Assembly: GCF_005239225.2 (NCBI RefSeq)
Contig: NC_133287.1
Location: forward strand, 16,558,519 to 16,622,518
DNA from: Populus alba
Taxonomy: Eukaryota > Streptophyta > Magnoliopsida > Malpighiales > Salicaceae
Direction: 5' to 3'
DNA length: 64,000 nt
This document shows, piece by piece, positions 42,601 through 57,215 of this stretch. The position numbers were made by a program, and so were the translations under genes. Each line of letters opens with the position of its first letter. Positions within the stretch are counted from its first letter, which is position 1. A model generated the notes under the pieces. The model had not been told where the DNA came from, made no database searches, and saw only the letters and a program-made list of their open reading frames with translations.

Positions 42601-45600
42601 ACACATGCCTAACCTTACATATAAAGTATCCATGCATAAAGGGGTCATTACTATTCACAGTTTCTGTGGTGTCAAGAGTAATGCTTAGATTATGTCTAAA
42701 GGGAAGAGTTCTGGTTGACTAAAAGTAAAACCTATATATACCTTTCCAGAAGAAGCTTCCTTTGATTCTGATGTAAACGTTTCACCCTGCCATGCATAAG
42801 AAACTCACGACTTATAGAAACCGAGAGAAGAGAATATAAGACTATTATATGTTAGTAACTAGCAGACATTTCAGCCACACAAATCCATGAATCTTTCCAC
42901 ACCTGCAAATTCCATATCAGAATATGGGCAAATACATCACTTCTCTGAGCTGCTCTGAGTAAATATCCTTCTACTAACCTCTGCAAAAATAATATAAGCA
43001 CAGATCCAGTGAATATGAAGATACTTGCGTATTTGTGGTGGCAGTATTAAAATCCCATTCTCAAGAAAGGACTAGTATGTAATCCCTGTCTCAATTCTGG
43101 AGCTTTATAAGGTTAAATAGACAAACTAGACCCTACTGATCCAACTCCCCATCAAACTGATTGTCCACAATTCCACTAGTATAGATGAGAGGTTACAATG
43201 AGTAAGAGGCTAAAGGTCGGTGAGGATAAAAGATGTTTACAAAAGAAGTTTTTCCCCTTTTAAAAAAATAAAAATAAATTTTTGCCTTGGTTTGCTTATC
43301 TCATGCAACATAAATCGATATGAACTATACAGGTTCGAATTGATTTGATATGCCCATCCTCCACCTCACTAGAACCCCTCTTTTAGTATAGGGTTAGGGC
43401 TTCCCCAACCAAGCCTGAACTGAAAAATTAAAATAAACCCAAATGGCAAGATTCATTAGATAACCCACCCCGTCATCATATCGCAAAGACTGCACTAGCT
43501 GAGGCATAAAGAAGGTCACTCGTTCTGGAGGATAAGACTCCAAAACTCTAAGAACATATGCCATCACACGTGGATGACCCTTGTATGCAGGAGTCAGGAA
43601 CTCAAGTGCTTGTGTGATTGAACAAGCAGCCCAGTGAGGCAGTTGTTGCAAAAGCACTGAATCTTCATCAACAGCCTTTGGGGTGACAAAAAATGGCAAT
43701 GCTTCAGGTATGCAGCGGAGGTCCAAAATATGTGACTGCAATGGAAACACCAGAAAAATTAAAGACGGCTGGCATCACCAATGGGCAACATAAATCATTC
43801 CCATTCCAACTTTCCACAAAACTAAAGAAGAATATCCTTGCTTATAGATGATATTTACAAACAAAATTATTAGAGTAATTTAGAGTTAGGCAAGAATAAT
43901 CGCCAAAAAAATTTTATCAAAAAAAAGATAAAAGATCACATTTCTTCATCACTCTTTATCAAATCATTGGTTTTGAATTAGCCAGGGGCACTGAGTTTTA
44001 ACTTCAAATTAAAACAATAAATAAGGCCATTTCAGTGGTGTCAAGAGGTGTGGAGGCGCTTGCCTAGGCACTCTAGCAAGGCCACAACACCTTTATTAGC
44101 CTTGAACGATGAATTTCAATGAAGCATTGCCTAAGCGAGCGCCTCGTGAGTGGGCGTTAGGCGTTAAAGAGAGCGCCTGGTTGAAATACTTCTTTTTCTA
44201 TTGGATTTTTCTTTTTTTCTTCTTAATTGATTTATGTTTTGACCTATTTGTCCATTTTTTAATTTACCACAAGAAACAACTTAGGGGCATTTTTATAAAA
44301 AACAAAGATTAGGGTAAAAAAAGAATAAAAAATCATTAATGTGGGAGATAAGGACACTTGAAGAGAAACACCAACCACACTTTATGTTGAACAGAGTCAA
44401 CGAACAACAACACAAGTACAAAACAAGAAAGCATGGATGAAGATGTTTTTAAAGATTAATGAATAACGATGATGATATTTAAGTTTGCTTTTTAATCTAT
44501 TTGACTACTTTAAATTATCTTATTTTGTTTTAAGGGTGAAAAATATAACTTTATATGACTATGTTATGCTATTTTATATTTCCTTTCGATTTTCTAATAA
44601 TCTAATCTTAATTGGGAAGATATATATTTTAGATTTATATAATATAATATTATACATATTATATTTTTTAATCTATATCATATCGCCTTGGTTCATTCAT
44701 GCAAGCGCTTAGGCGTGCGCCTAGTGCCTCAGGCATTTTACAGGCCTGGCACCTTTTAGCTCCTTTTGCCTTTGACAACACTGGGCCATTTCAACCCAAC
44801 TTAGCTGATACAAGCTTAGCATGCTCCAATCCAAAGAGGCAAAACACTTCTACACCAAGGTATCAAAAAGGATGCACGACAATGAAATGCTACAAAAAAA
44901 TGAATGCGATGATATCAACCTTACACTAGAGCACCTAATAAACAAGAGATGCAAACTAACTCTACTATCAATTGCTGAATTTGCCCCTGGTCTTGGGTTT
45001 GTTAAATTTGTATAGTTATTAAATGATATAAGGTTCAACTCATCACTGATAATTAAGGGATACTTTAAGCCAAAAAAAAACATTGTTGTTTGAGTCATGT
45101 TTTAGGATCTAGACTTCAAATTTATATATCAAAGGAAATCATGATGTTTTAATGGGCAAAAATCCTAAAGAAAATCAAATACCCATGGACAGTAGAAGAA
45201 TAGAAGAGATTCAGGAGGGAAAAAATGAATCAGGTTCTAACCAAAAATGAACAAGAAGAAAAAAGAACGAAAGAATAAGAAAGAACAAACAAATTATGGC
45301 CAAACAAGACAAAAACAAGATGCTATAAAAAAACAGAAGATCTAAAAAACATCAATGATACTTCAAAATGAAAGAAATTAAACAATAACTAGAACATTAG
45401 GAAAAATGTAAAAATGAAAACAAGATACCATAAAAATACCGAAGATCACTTTAGCAAAAATGTAAATAAAGCAAGTGCAGCAGAATAGAGATCCCATCTG
45501 CAAGCACGGCTTAAAAAATTTAAATATTCTTGTTTCCGGTTTTTATATAATATTTCCACTTCATAGTCTAAGAAAATGATAGCAGATCATTTAGTGGCAC

Positions 45601-48600
45601 AGAATTAAACATGAAGTCTCGTACTTTCCACTTTCCAATGGTTCAAATTGATTTTTAACTAGTTCCCAATAAGCTTTTATACTTCCACACTCCATAAGAA
45701 CCACTCAAAAGATGATTTTCCTAAATGATATAATCTTCTAACCAACAATTAAATTACAAATGTTAATTCTTATTCAGGTGTTTCATATCATCAGTTCCTT
45801 GCAATTTTACACCCCTGCTAATTAAGATATGGCAATACATACCTGAACTAGTTGAGTTACTTCAGCTTTCACATTAGTATTTGTTGGGAACCTCGAGACC
45901 AAGCATAAGGCAATCCTTGGATCCACAGAGAAGGCAGTCCTAGCATATTCAATCCATTTCTCTAAGCTGATTTTTGGCCAAGATGTATTTTCCCTTGAAA
46001 TGGAAACACAAAAGGAGCAAGATCTTAAGAAACTAATGGCATGCCTTATGATGAAAAAACCTCCATGAAAGTTGGTATAAGAACATCTTCAAAAACTAGG
46101 CAACAGAATATTAATTTATTGCATAGAATTGTGAAGGTTTACTTAGAGTTAGTAGGTTGTGCCCAAACTTCAAGCCTATCAGCTTCATTCTGGCATAGCA
46201 TTAAAAGAAGCTGCCTCCGTTTTTCTCTTCCTGCAGCATAGTTCTCCATCTGGCCCCATACAGGGTGATACTGATCATTCTGTAATCACTTCTTTTTATT
46301 AATCCACTAATACAATACAAAGGCAAGCTCCGAGATTCAAACAACTATTGAAGCTGCCCCCAACACACAAAAAAAAAGGTCATATATTGTATCTCCACAT
46401 TTCTGTTTTAGGAGATCCACAAAAGGTTATCCAAAATTGTTTTACATATAGGATTACATGAGTTTACTAGATTATTTGAAAAATGGAATAAAGTGTTTTT
46501 GAAGTGCCTAGAACTTCCACTTCAGTAGATGGATGTGAAAAAAGCACATACATTTAGAACCATAGGATAGTGATAAAAAAATTGGATGAGGATCTATACA
46601 AGTATTAAAATGTGGAAGAAGTATGTCTTAGATCTATGCATGGCGATTGATTCCACATGCAACAAATGCAATAATCTTACCATATCAACCGAATAAGTCC
46701 CATTCTCATGCCCCCTTCCTCTTGCATCAGACTGACCATCATTAGAAATATAGTGAACAAATAGGGAGACAGATCGAGCCTCACTATGGGCAAAATTCAC
46801 ATTGTTTGCATCAAACCATCCAGGCTCAAAAGCAAACCAACCCAAACAGGCCCTGAAACATGCACCAAACATGATTTCCAATCCTCAAATGACGCAACAC
46901 GTAAAGCATTTAATCATCATCAATAAAGAACTTTGAAACCAAACCAATAGTGCTCCCAAGCCAACCTAGTTAACTCAGGCATTGGAGGTGTCTAGCAGAA
47001 CCACAAAAATATTGGTTAAGCAACAATGCAACAGATAAGGCCACTAACAAAGTAACTGAGAATACCATCCTCGTCGACATTTCCTTTTGCAGGAAAATAA
47101 CCAGCACATTGACCTACTTCAATAGTTTTCCAAATCCCCTACCCCGACCAACACACAAGCACACAAAAAAATAAACCAATCATAGAGACCCCAATCCTCA
47201 ATCACCAAAAGATTCCATTTTCAGATTATTTCATTCTTTTCACTTTTCAGTACTTTTTCTTTTTTCCTTTTTTTAATTTTTTTATTAGCAGATTATTTCA
47301 AATATATGATACAACTTTCTTCTTTCAGTTACTAGGGGCTGAGTAAACAGTCATTGAAGCATAAAGAGAATATGCAGCAAATTTGAAGTGCAGTCAATGG
47401 AAGTGACCTATAAATACGATCTTCCAGCAGTTGAAGCCCTGTTTTGAAATTCTGCAAATTGCCTTGGGAATGACATGAACAGAACTTGAGACCAAGAAGC
47501 ATGATAGTGAAAAAAGTGCCAGTAGCTGCTGGATGGCATGAAAAGTTCCAGGGAGATTTGGTTGTCCCCTGCAACAACCGGCCAAGAAGCAAGAGTTGCT
47601 CAACACTATTGTGTCGAACTACCTGTACAACACCAAACCACACAGTATTTTAATGGAATAGGAAAACTATTTGCTTATTGCTGCAAAACAAATACAACTG
47701 ATATATAAATTTAATGTTAGTATCTAACTCTAGTGTGCAAACTCCTGCATGTGAATACTGAATACCACTAAAAAACACATTATCCCACCTAGAATGCATT
47801 CCAATAAATACAAAAGAATGAAAACTGATAACAGAATATGTAACTGCCAATTATAAATAATTCCTAACCTCAAAACGGTCAATGAAGAATCCAACCCATA
47901 TTCTATGTGCCATTATTTGTTCGACAGGATCAATTTCAGGCTGCGATTCAGGTTCCCCAGGGGCTAGCTGAGGTCTCAGTTTTGCAGTGGGTCCAGAATA
48001 CTTCACTTCATGAGCAAAAACTCCTCGTTTTGTATCAATTGTCCATAACCAGGCATCCACTAGCTCTGCAAGCACAAGAGAACCGAGTTGCGGAGCTGCA
48101 GAAACCAACCAAGTCCAAATGAAAACACCAGCTTCCATCGAATCAGGTGTAGAAATATACGCTGGACACCAGCAAAGAAGACGTAGAAGTTGAGCAAAGC
48201 CTTCTACGTTTGATTTTGACTCGGAAGCCTAGCACCAAAGAATAAATCAAACAGATGAAAGAGAAAAGGTAAGACCCAAAAGTAGTTGAGCTTAACAGCA
48301 AGGAAATCAATGACAAGATGGGGAGCATCATTTTACCAGATTTGAGAGAAGAAATGCAGTGGCCTGAGAACATGTATCACGAAACTGTGACTTGTCCACT
48401 TCCCCACCTTTTTCTGCAACACTGACAAATTGCTGAAGAAGATGCACAAACTTATTAAGTAGCATCTCATTAAATGCATCATCCTCGGCTGGTGGTTGTT
48501 GAGAAAATGCTCCAGATATCAACCTTTGAAGACCACCACCAAAACCTGTTGGTGTGCCACCAGATTGAAATCCACCAATGCTATTATACAACCTTCTCAT

Positions 48601-51600
48601 GCCTGCAATTTCTCCAGTATGGTTGCATTTAACTGTTGCACTGACGATACCAGTACTGAGCACCTCCAAGTTGAAAGCTTCCGTCGATTTGAAGTTTGCT
48701 CCTGAAGCAGCTGCTGCAGCAGCCATGACTGCAGGAATGTTAGCTGTTCGTATGCCAGTCCAATCATTTTTACCATTCCCAATCTGTATCTCAGTTAAAA
48801 GAGAAACAACATCAGTTGTATGTTGCGTTCTCTGCCACGTATTTGCCTTGCAAAGCTTTTCCTACAGTGTTTGGAACCACAAACAAAGGAACAAAAACCC
48901 ATAAGAAAACGAAATAAACACAAGTAATTTTAATGAAAAGTGGAAACTCTATAAAATAAACAAGATCATCCTCATCAAACATCAAGAAGCTTAATTTCCA
49001 TAAAAATATTCAAAAGGATTTACAATGAAATGCAGAACTAAACAAAATTCCAGTAAGTCAAGGAAAGTAGTACTTGTAATTCATAGGCAGCTTATATAAA
49101 AAACCAGTAGGTCACCCAAAATAGGGAGGGGACCATCCAAACTGAGTGCATCTTAAAAAGAAAATGTGACTACATCTGAAATTCACACTTTACTCCAAGC
49201 AAATCTTTGATAATTATTGAGATACCAAATGTTTATCATCAAAATATATAACCATTGAGAAAACAGATTAATAATTGATCATTGCCAACTGTCAATACTA
49301 TAGAAGGGAAACTTCTGTTTCGCATAACCGCATAACCATTTGACTAGTATAAGACCTTGTTTAAATGAAGCATGACACAAGCATACAAGAGAGCATGCAT
49401 GATTCTGACTAAATTGCAAGAAATATCAGAAAAAACTCGAGCACAACAGCTTTGTCACAGACATTCACATAGCAAATAAAGAAATCAAAATCAACTTCAT
49501 CTGATTGTGGAGATATTGTAAAACCAACCTGAAGCAGACCTTGGCTAGTGCATGGAGCATATGAAAGTGATATGCTGATCCATTCCCTCACAATCCTTTG
49601 GTACAAAGAACGAATAGACGCTATCAAAGCAGGATCATTAATAACCGTAGAAGGTGAGTCGTTGTGAACTGAAAAAAGCAGGGAGTCTAAACAAGATGAA
49701 TTCCACAAAACCTGCATATATGTAGTTCCGTTTCTTCCATATAAGATGAGGGAAGTTGTGGATCACAGGAAAAAAGGAAAAACAAAAGACAATCTAATGC
49801 AAACAGCATTACTGAACAACATACCTGAGGAAACTTATCTCTAAGCTGAGTCAGCAAGCTTACAGAAGTATCTCGAATGTGTTCCTCCCTCTGAGACATG
49901 CTTTTTATAAGAAAACAGGCATGGGAGAAAAGTGTTGATTCTCTAACATTGGCTTCATTGCCTGTTTCAGTTATTCGATCTTCCTGAAACCATATCAAAG
50001 CATTAATGATGTTCACAATGTGATAAGAGGGGAAGAAAGCAGTAAGCAAAAATCATATTACAAGGTAAAGGTACCATTTCTATATCTACTACAAAGAACA
50101 GTCCCAGTGAAACAAGAAATCAAAAGTCACTTAGTGTCACACTTGAAAATCATCCACGGCTATAGGAGCAAATTTGTTTCATTTTAAACAAAGTATGAGA
50201 ACAAAAATGATATCACTAGTTGTCTCACTGAAGTGAAGTCCTGGGAGGAAGAATTATAGGGATTATAATTGGCACTTTACAGAGAAGATACAGGGATGCA
50301 TTATTACAAAATTTACACCTTCCTTACAATAAATAAGCACTATAGGGAAGAATCAACTTTCCCTGCATGAGTAGAAATACAAATGGAAGGGCATTGCCAG
50401 AGAAAGGCTTTAAATGGAATGAATTGAAAAATACCAGCCAGAATACTGCTGCTTCAAACGCCCTATGAACAATAGCTGTTAAACATTGGAACACAGCCGG
50501 TATGAGATTTGGAGTTTTTAGATACTCAAAGACACAGCTGAAGGAACTTCTAGAAGCACTCAAACTAGCAACACCATTAAGGATGCCGCCATTGCTGCTG
50601 AAGCGTATTATCTCCAAAAATGCTACAGCAAGAAGGTAGGTTGCCTTCACACCTGTAAAACCAATGTGCAAACAACACACATGATTGGGACACCAAAATT
50701 AAAGCTGACTTGAAAATTTATATTTCATGAACATTAACAAGGAAGATTCCACCAAATAAGGTCCTTAAACAACCAAATTTTCAAGATGACTAAAGAAAGA
50801 TGCATAAAGATGAAAACAATTAAACACCACCAGAATCACAAATTTAAAGTGCAACAACATGCTAAGAAATCTATAGAACCTGAAATTGTGCTCATAGCTG
50901 CAATATCAACTCTGCCACCTAGAGCAGCTGAAAGAGCAGATCTTTGGGTTGAAGCTGCTTTCTCATTGCCACTGCCCCGACGACTTCCAGGATTGTGAAG
51001 GGCATTGAGTTCCAATTCATCTTCGAGCCATTTTACTGAGCTAACAACCTGGAATACACAATTATGTCAAACTCAAGTAAGTGTAAAATCCATAGAAATG
51101 CTCTCTAAAATAGTTAGAGTTGGAGTGATATAATTAAGAACGAAAGTAAAGCAGGCCAATTCAAAAGGCAGAACTTCTTAATCAATCCAAAATCAATTAA
51201 GATATTAAGGAAGGCAATACTTTAGAGTGCAAAAGCATATATAGCAAAAAGATTCTAGTTTGATAGTGAAAAGGAAACCACTTCAAGTTATCGGTTTTAT
51301 ATTTAATCCATAAATGCCCAGTATATAGTAATTGACACACTAAACACCTTACCATCAAAATGATGATCTTAACCCAATTTCTTACGAGTCTCAGATTACT
51401 ACAATCTACAAGACAAACAAAAAATTGATCTTCTTGTACAGTTGATATTAAACATTGGTCATCTTGCAGGACAAAAGTCCTATTATTAAAACTGGCATGG
51501 TGATAAAGAAGAAACATATGCATGAAAGAAGAGAGAAATACTGACAGACTAACAACCTCCCTAATTTGAATAGTAAACCCATTCACCAGGGCCTCTCCTG

Positions 51601-52008
51601 ATACCCAAAAAAAAAAAGGAAGGAAGGAAGGAAGAAAAGAAAAGAAAAAACAGAAACATAAATATATGAATAAATGGAAAACCAATATAAGCAGAACTTA
51701 AACATATTGCAATCATTAAAATTCTTGTCAGAAGACATTAGAGTTGTGTATCTACCAATATCAGACAATGTTGTTCCAATTCAGATACATTTCACTATAA
51801 TTTACAATTTATTCAGAAAACGATCAATTCATTTGCAAACTCAGGTCACTGTAAGTGGCCCCATTATAAAATTGCAAAAATAACATACTTTTTTTTTCCT
51901 ATTTAATTGTTCTACCAAGGGTGATGTAGAGCCATGTTCTAGCAACGTTACTTTACATGCAATCTTGTGTTAACTTTTCATAGGTTCAGTTAAAGTCATG
52001 TCAGGGGC

Positions 52009-52052
<44 letters not shown>

Positions 52053-55000
52053 GATTAGTAGAGCGTGTAACATATGCATTTCAGAACAGCAATTTGTTGC
52101 AGCAACTTATAAAATTAAACAAACTAAGAAAAAACAAGTTGATGGCATTTGGCACTATTTCAAAGCAAACAGGAAAAATATTATTAGTAAATAACAAATC
52201 ATTTAGTAACCTTTTGCAATCAACTTACTAGGGGAGGAGTCCCTTGAGCAATTCGCTGAACAGCAGACGACCACTGTGCATTCCACATGTATGGTCCACC
52301 CACTGCTTGAAGAGCAATTGTGCCCATGCTTCCCACACTGTTCAGTGTAGTTGAAACTGACTTTGTTGGTTGTTGAATTTTCTGAATTGGAGGTGCTAGA
52401 CCAAAAAGAGCAACATAGAACCACAGGTTGCGGAACAATTTCAAGAGTGATGGTTCCACATCCACAGCGGGATCGAAATCAGAGCATATTTCAGCAACAG
52501 CAACAAGCAGAGGTCCTAGAAAATCTGCTCCACTCCTGCAACAATTGGAGTACCAGGCAGAACAACACCAGAAACACAATGCAATGAGGGAAAATAATTT
52601 GTGTGGTAGGAAAATAAAACAAGAGATTCCACATAAAGAAAAAGATATCTACCTTCCACTTTTAGATTCAGCAGCCAGGCCTACATCTGAACACAGAGAT
52701 AGCAATCGATGACGATAGTCTGAACGCAATTTCTTATTTTCAAGCCTGCTAGCAATCAGAAGAAATCCTGCAGGAAGAGTCTAGAATGTGATGGAACAAG
52801 TGAGCCACCATATGATAAGATAAACCACCATCAACCATCTTAAAGACATTATACATGACTGATCATTATAAACAATGCATACCTCAACACGTTCTGTGGT
52901 GGCTTCTGCTGCCAATATTTTGCTTTCAGCAGACCCTACACTTGATAGTTTACTTAAGTAACTTCTTGTCATAAGAACAACTGTCTCACGATATGACTTC
53001 TCAAAACCTAAACTTGCAATTCGAGAAACGGCATCAAGAAGCTGCAAGAAGTTAAGGAGAGAAAGAAGTTAGATAACATGCCTCCAAATTAAGATGCAAA
53101 ATAGTAAATTACCAATTGAAATGGCCACCAATAAAAATGAACGAGTAGATACAAGCAAATAAAATCTATATCAGATAATAAATTGCTCCAAAGACAGATT
53201 CCATACTCGAAGTCGCAATAAACCAGGAGTTGAAGCTTCGCCCTCTTCCAAGCTTTCAATAAAAAGTGGCAAAATCATGTCTACCACTTCAGACTTGTTA
53301 ACGGAAACAGTCAAATCAGCAAGCAAGCGAATAACATTAAGCTGCACAGCAGGAACTCCCTGCTTCTTCTCAACCTGAAAATCAGCACAACTAGTAAACA
53401 GAGAATGAATTTGAAAAAGGGATCGCTAAAAAATTGGAAACTCTGAACTAGGGCGTGAAGGTTTCCATGATTAAGAGGTTATAATCCTAGCGAGCAAACA
53501 ACTTCTGTTACTGTCATTATAATCTCACCCCAAAAAAAAAAGGATGAGAACATTTTGATGTTCTCATTCATAGTGAATATAAGAATAATTAAGAAAAAGA
53601 AACAAGATATGCCCTCCCAAATTAACTTGGACAAGCAGACAGGCACAGAGAAAGTGTCCGTGATTTGTATATCAAAGTTATGGATGCATTAGAGCCTGTT
53701 GCTTGTAATATTAACCAACCTGTTCATCATAATCATTTCGTTCACGTATGCTGGAGGCCAAACCAGAGATGAAAGTGTCTACAGGAGCCCGATCCTTTGT
53801 CCAGCCAGATTCAATTATCTGACAACTTGTCTTCATGACAATCTCAAACATTACTCCCTGACTGCCACCCCAGGTATCAGCCTGTTACAATTGGAATGAA
53901 CAACATTACAGACCATGTTGCATGCTTGTACAAGCAAAATTGGAAACTATCCATAACACATACCTGTGCACATGCAGCCAGCACAAGCGGCTTAAGGCGA
54001 ATAAGCAGGACTCGCATTGGCTGACCTCCTCTGGTTACCGCGATTTGTGCAATCCCACCAAGCAATGAGCTGAACAGCTCTTCACAAATTCTCAGCTTCC
54101 GCCACACTGAGAACAAACAGGCTTCTGCAGCATCCATCAACAATGCCAGAGTCTCAAGCACCAACCTCTTGGATGTCTTGCCATCCACATCAAGAGATGC
54201 AAGACTCTGAACTTTCATCCTGGCTGCAGCTTGATAGACAGAAAGTTTTGCACTGACTCTTGCTTTTAAAAGTTGTCCCTGTTCATTCCAGTCCCGTTTC
54301 CGTATCTGCCAACATAACCAATTTTCCCCTATCAACCCTTAAATTCAACAATTTTGTTATTTATATTCCCTGCTACAGTACGAGGTCACAAGCACACTCA
54401 TTTATCACACACACACACACACACATGTGCTTACACGCATGCATACACGCAAATAAAACTAGCCCAGACATTTATATCCCCAAATGCATGCAAATATGAA
54501 TAGAGAGAACCCATAACCGATTTCCTATTTCAAGCTTTTACTGTGACAAGTTCCCAATCCATGGTTTCTCCTGAGAGAAACCTCTTGTGTTAAAATGTAA
54601 CAGTGAATCCAAAATCAATTCATCATATAAGCATGCTTAGCTTCACACGCAGCCAATAAATACCCAAAAATATCAATGATTAAATTTTTCCAGTGGAATG
54701 CACTAAAAGCACCTTCATACACTTGTACCCTTGCCACTACTAAGTTTCCCTTGCCTTTCCTCAATGTATTCCATTTATCTTTCCTCTGAAACACATTAAG
54801 AACCATTCCCACACACACAAAAACAACAATAATATGATAATGATAGCGGCAGTATTTACCTTCAAAAATGCAGAGAGAGATTGAAGCTGCTTCTTAGCAA
54901 TTAACCTAACTTGATCCAAAAGCTTGTTGTCTATCCTAGCACAATCCAAAACAAGTCCAATCAACTTGAATGCGATCTCCTGCTTCTCCAATCCCTCCAC

Positions 55001-55846
55001 ACTCTCTTCCTCGAATGAAGCCACTTGTTGCCTACTCAATACCCCACCTCCATCAAGTCCCACCCCCATTGTCTCCAATCCACTCTTCCACGTGACTCCA
55101 CTCCCATTCGCCACAACTGTCGTCAATGCACTCGACGAAGATACTGACATTTGACTCAAATCATTCACCATACTCGAAATCTCATTATGGGCACTGTAAC
55201 TACTATTATGACTATTCACATTATTGCTCAATGGAGAACTCTGTGACGAAGATGTTCCAGAATTCATCCCAATTCGTTCACTAGGTGACGACGGCACCTG
55301 TACGGGCAGGTTAAACTGATCTAAAAGACACGTAATCAACTTCTCTCCATCCTCCGGCAAAATTGGAACAAAATTCTTCGTTAACGCAATCAAGAAAACC
55401 CTAGAAATCGCCGAACTCTCCCAATTCTCACCGGCATTGTTCCCGATCGCAGCCACGACAACTTCTCCAACAAGTCCGGCAACATCGACAGCGAAATCCG
55501 GATCCAATTCGGCCGACTTTGAGACGTACGCCAGGAAATCGGTGAAAAAGGACGCGATCGAGTCGTTGGGGAATGATTGTGGCCAGAAGGAAGGGTGAAA
55601 CGAGATCGGAATTGAGCGATAGAAGGTGAGGATTAGTGATTTTGGAAGGTTATCGGTGTGGTCGAGGGTTTTGGAGAGGAATCGAGAAATCGCAAGGATT
55701 GCATTGATCTGTGAGTGAGAAACCCTAGGCGATCCGGCTAAGAGAACCTCCGGTTGAGGACAGCGATTGCATAGCCAAGTCAATTTGTCAGCGAATTGTG
55801 CAGGGTTCTGTGAAATTAGGTCGCATAGCTCGATCAACGACTCCAT
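39673..55846 (-). CDS. PI4KA1: Phosphatidylinositol 4-kinase alpha 1, 26 coding exons
   Basis: Exons 5' to 3': 55846-54860, 54305-53964, 53881-53720, 53374-53207, 53041-52883, 52780-52653, 52535-52229, 51048-50880, 50652-50435, 49983-49825, 49711-49529, 48861-48337, 48228-47869, 47622-47408, 46852-46681, 46279-46143, 45993-45843, 43735-43469, 42980-42903, 42786-42742, 42136-41964, 41801-41606, 41241-41101, 40731-40523, 40192-40031, 39931-39673. They sum to 6072 nt, 2023 residues, matching the roughly 2030 of plant PI4K-alpha-1; every junction is GT-AG and in phase. The long N-terminus is a helical scaffold. The PIK helical domain spans about 1465-1630. The kinase has the ATP-binding Lys at about 1740 (SAAKVPIMV), catalytic loop DRHNGN at about 1874 and DFG (HIDFG) at about 1892, ending [14 protein letters not shown]. 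It makes PI4P from phosphatidylinositol at the plasma membrane in a complex with scaffold partners. All catalytic motifs are intact. Confidence 0.97.
44033..44783. mobile_element. Non-autonomous hAT element in PI4KA1 intron 17
   Basis: 8-bp TSD ggccattt (44025-44032, 44784-44791). Terminal inverted repeats CAGTGGTGTCAA / CAGTGTTGTCAA (11 of 12). CA at the tip of the repeat and an 8-bp TSD are hallmarks of hAT elements. Subterminal GC-rich aggcgc-type repeats occur at both ends (about 44055-44170 and 44700-44750) and the middle is AT-rich. No transposase frame. It lies between exons 17 and 18, far from the splice sites. Confidence 0.88.
51617..51650. repeat. (GGAA)n / purine microsatellite in PI4KA1 intron 7
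   Basis: Four to five ggaa units followed by gaaaa repeats. Confidence 0.8.
52017..52050. repeat. Poly-A run in PI4KA1 intron 7
   Basis: About 34 consecutive A residues on the plus strand (T on the gene strand), within the intron between exons 7 and 8. No retroposon body recognised. Confidence 0.85.
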
Positions 55847-56190
55847 TGTGAGAGAGACGGAGAATTAAATTGATTGATTTTTGTACGATTTACAGAAACA
55901 TACTTGATGTTATTATGCCAGATAGAGGGAATGCGCGTGCTTTTAAGGCTTGATCTTGTCTTTAGGGTTTATATGGAGGAAGGAGGCGGGGTGATAGGTG
56001 AAAGAGAAGGGAGGAGATGGAGAGGTAAGGTTGCTGTTGGTTTTGTTTCTCTTATTGTTGCTTCTGCCATTGTTTTCTCTTTCATCTTCGCTCCCTCGCT
56101 CCCTCGGAAGTGTGGATGTCCGTTTTTTTTTTGTTTGATAAACTTACATTCATACCCTCTAAGTATCCCAAATGTTTCCATTTAGTCTCG
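55847..56190 (-). promoter_or_regulatory. 5' UTR and promoter region of PI4KA1
   Basis: Less AT-rich than the DNA beyond 56200. It directly precedes the start codon on the minus strand. The region contains pyrimidine-rich stretches on the gene strand typical of plant 5' leaders (about 55975-56105), but no clear TATA box. Function inferred from position. Confidence 0.45.
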
Positions 56191-57029
56191 ATCTACAAGA
56201 TATTTCCTCGTTTATTCTAATGGAAAATGTATTAGCTTTTCATATACTTGATGTTAGCGTTGTGGTGCACGTGGTAAATGAGTTTATTTTCTACGTCTTC
56301 TAATTATGCAAGAGGGTATAAGAAATTATTCATCGAAAGCACCAGTTTGGACACCGAAACTCGACTAAAAAATCTGATTTTTATATGCAAAAAATCAATA
56401 TATATTATTTTTATTGTTAAAATTGTAGGAAAAAATAGGTTATTAGAGCCTTGTTTATTTGTACAAAAATATTTTTCTTAGAATTATTTTTTCATTTATT
56501 GAAATCTAAATTTGTGATAGGATCTTGATCAAATAATATAAATATTTAAGATATAAAAATGATGTCTTGTACTAGAAATATCTAAATTATTTTATAAGAT
56601 TTATATCATATTTAATTTATTTATTTAAACAAATTAAATTATATAAACGTTTAGATTATCTTACATGGGAATTGTAGTGGTCCAGTTTTATTTTATCTTG
56701 CTTTTGCATGAGACATTCTACCTTGGTTGGACTATAAAATTCACTTCACCGGCAAAACATTTATATGAAATCATATGAATTATATTATAAGAAAAAAAAA
56801 TAGAAAATAAAGTGAATTTTATTTTACATCAAACATAAATAACTTTATTTGTGATGAAATAACCAACATCATAAAATAAATTATTTTTCAAATGATTTAT
56901 TTTTTCTATAAATAAAATGGATTTATGTTTGCAAATGTTGGTTATGTACACTTATGATATGGTATATCATGTTGTGCATGGCTCACAAAATAAGAATTTA
57001 TTGTTTTTTACATAGTCTAAGAAAATATT
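56191..57029. other. AT-rich intergenic DNA
   Basis: No gene, repeat family or RNA recognised. Confidence 0.5.
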
Positions 57030-57215
57030 TAAGAGTATTAAAGCGGTTATTTTTTAAAGTATTTTTTGTTTGGAAATATATTAAAATAATATTTTTTAAA
57101 TTTTTCAAAAAAAATATTTTTAATATCAACATATTAAAACAATCTAAAAATATAAAAAAAATTAAACACATTTTTTTAAAATTTTCTTGAAAAACCATTT
57201 AGAACTCGATTCAAA
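57030..57215 (-). repeat. AT-rich dispersed element copy, reverse orientation
   Basis: Reverse-complement arrangement of the family landmarks (tatattaaaataatatttttt, then tttttaatatcaacatattaaaacaatct-type sequence), ending near an aactcgattcaaaacgc tail. Confidence 0.55.

Noticed and set aside
44109..44312. Open frame in the hAT element as a possible transposase
   Set aside because: 67 codons of phenylalanine-rich low-complexity sequence without any hAT dimerisation motif.
48496..48904. Plus-strand open frames inside PI4KA1 exon 12
   Set aside because: Shadows of the minus-strand coding exon, which is in phase with 25 others.
40000..55846. Reading 39673-55846 as several separate genes because of many short frames
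   Set aside because: All pieces join through GT-AG introns in consistent phase into one protein of 2023 residues with kinase motifs in the right order.
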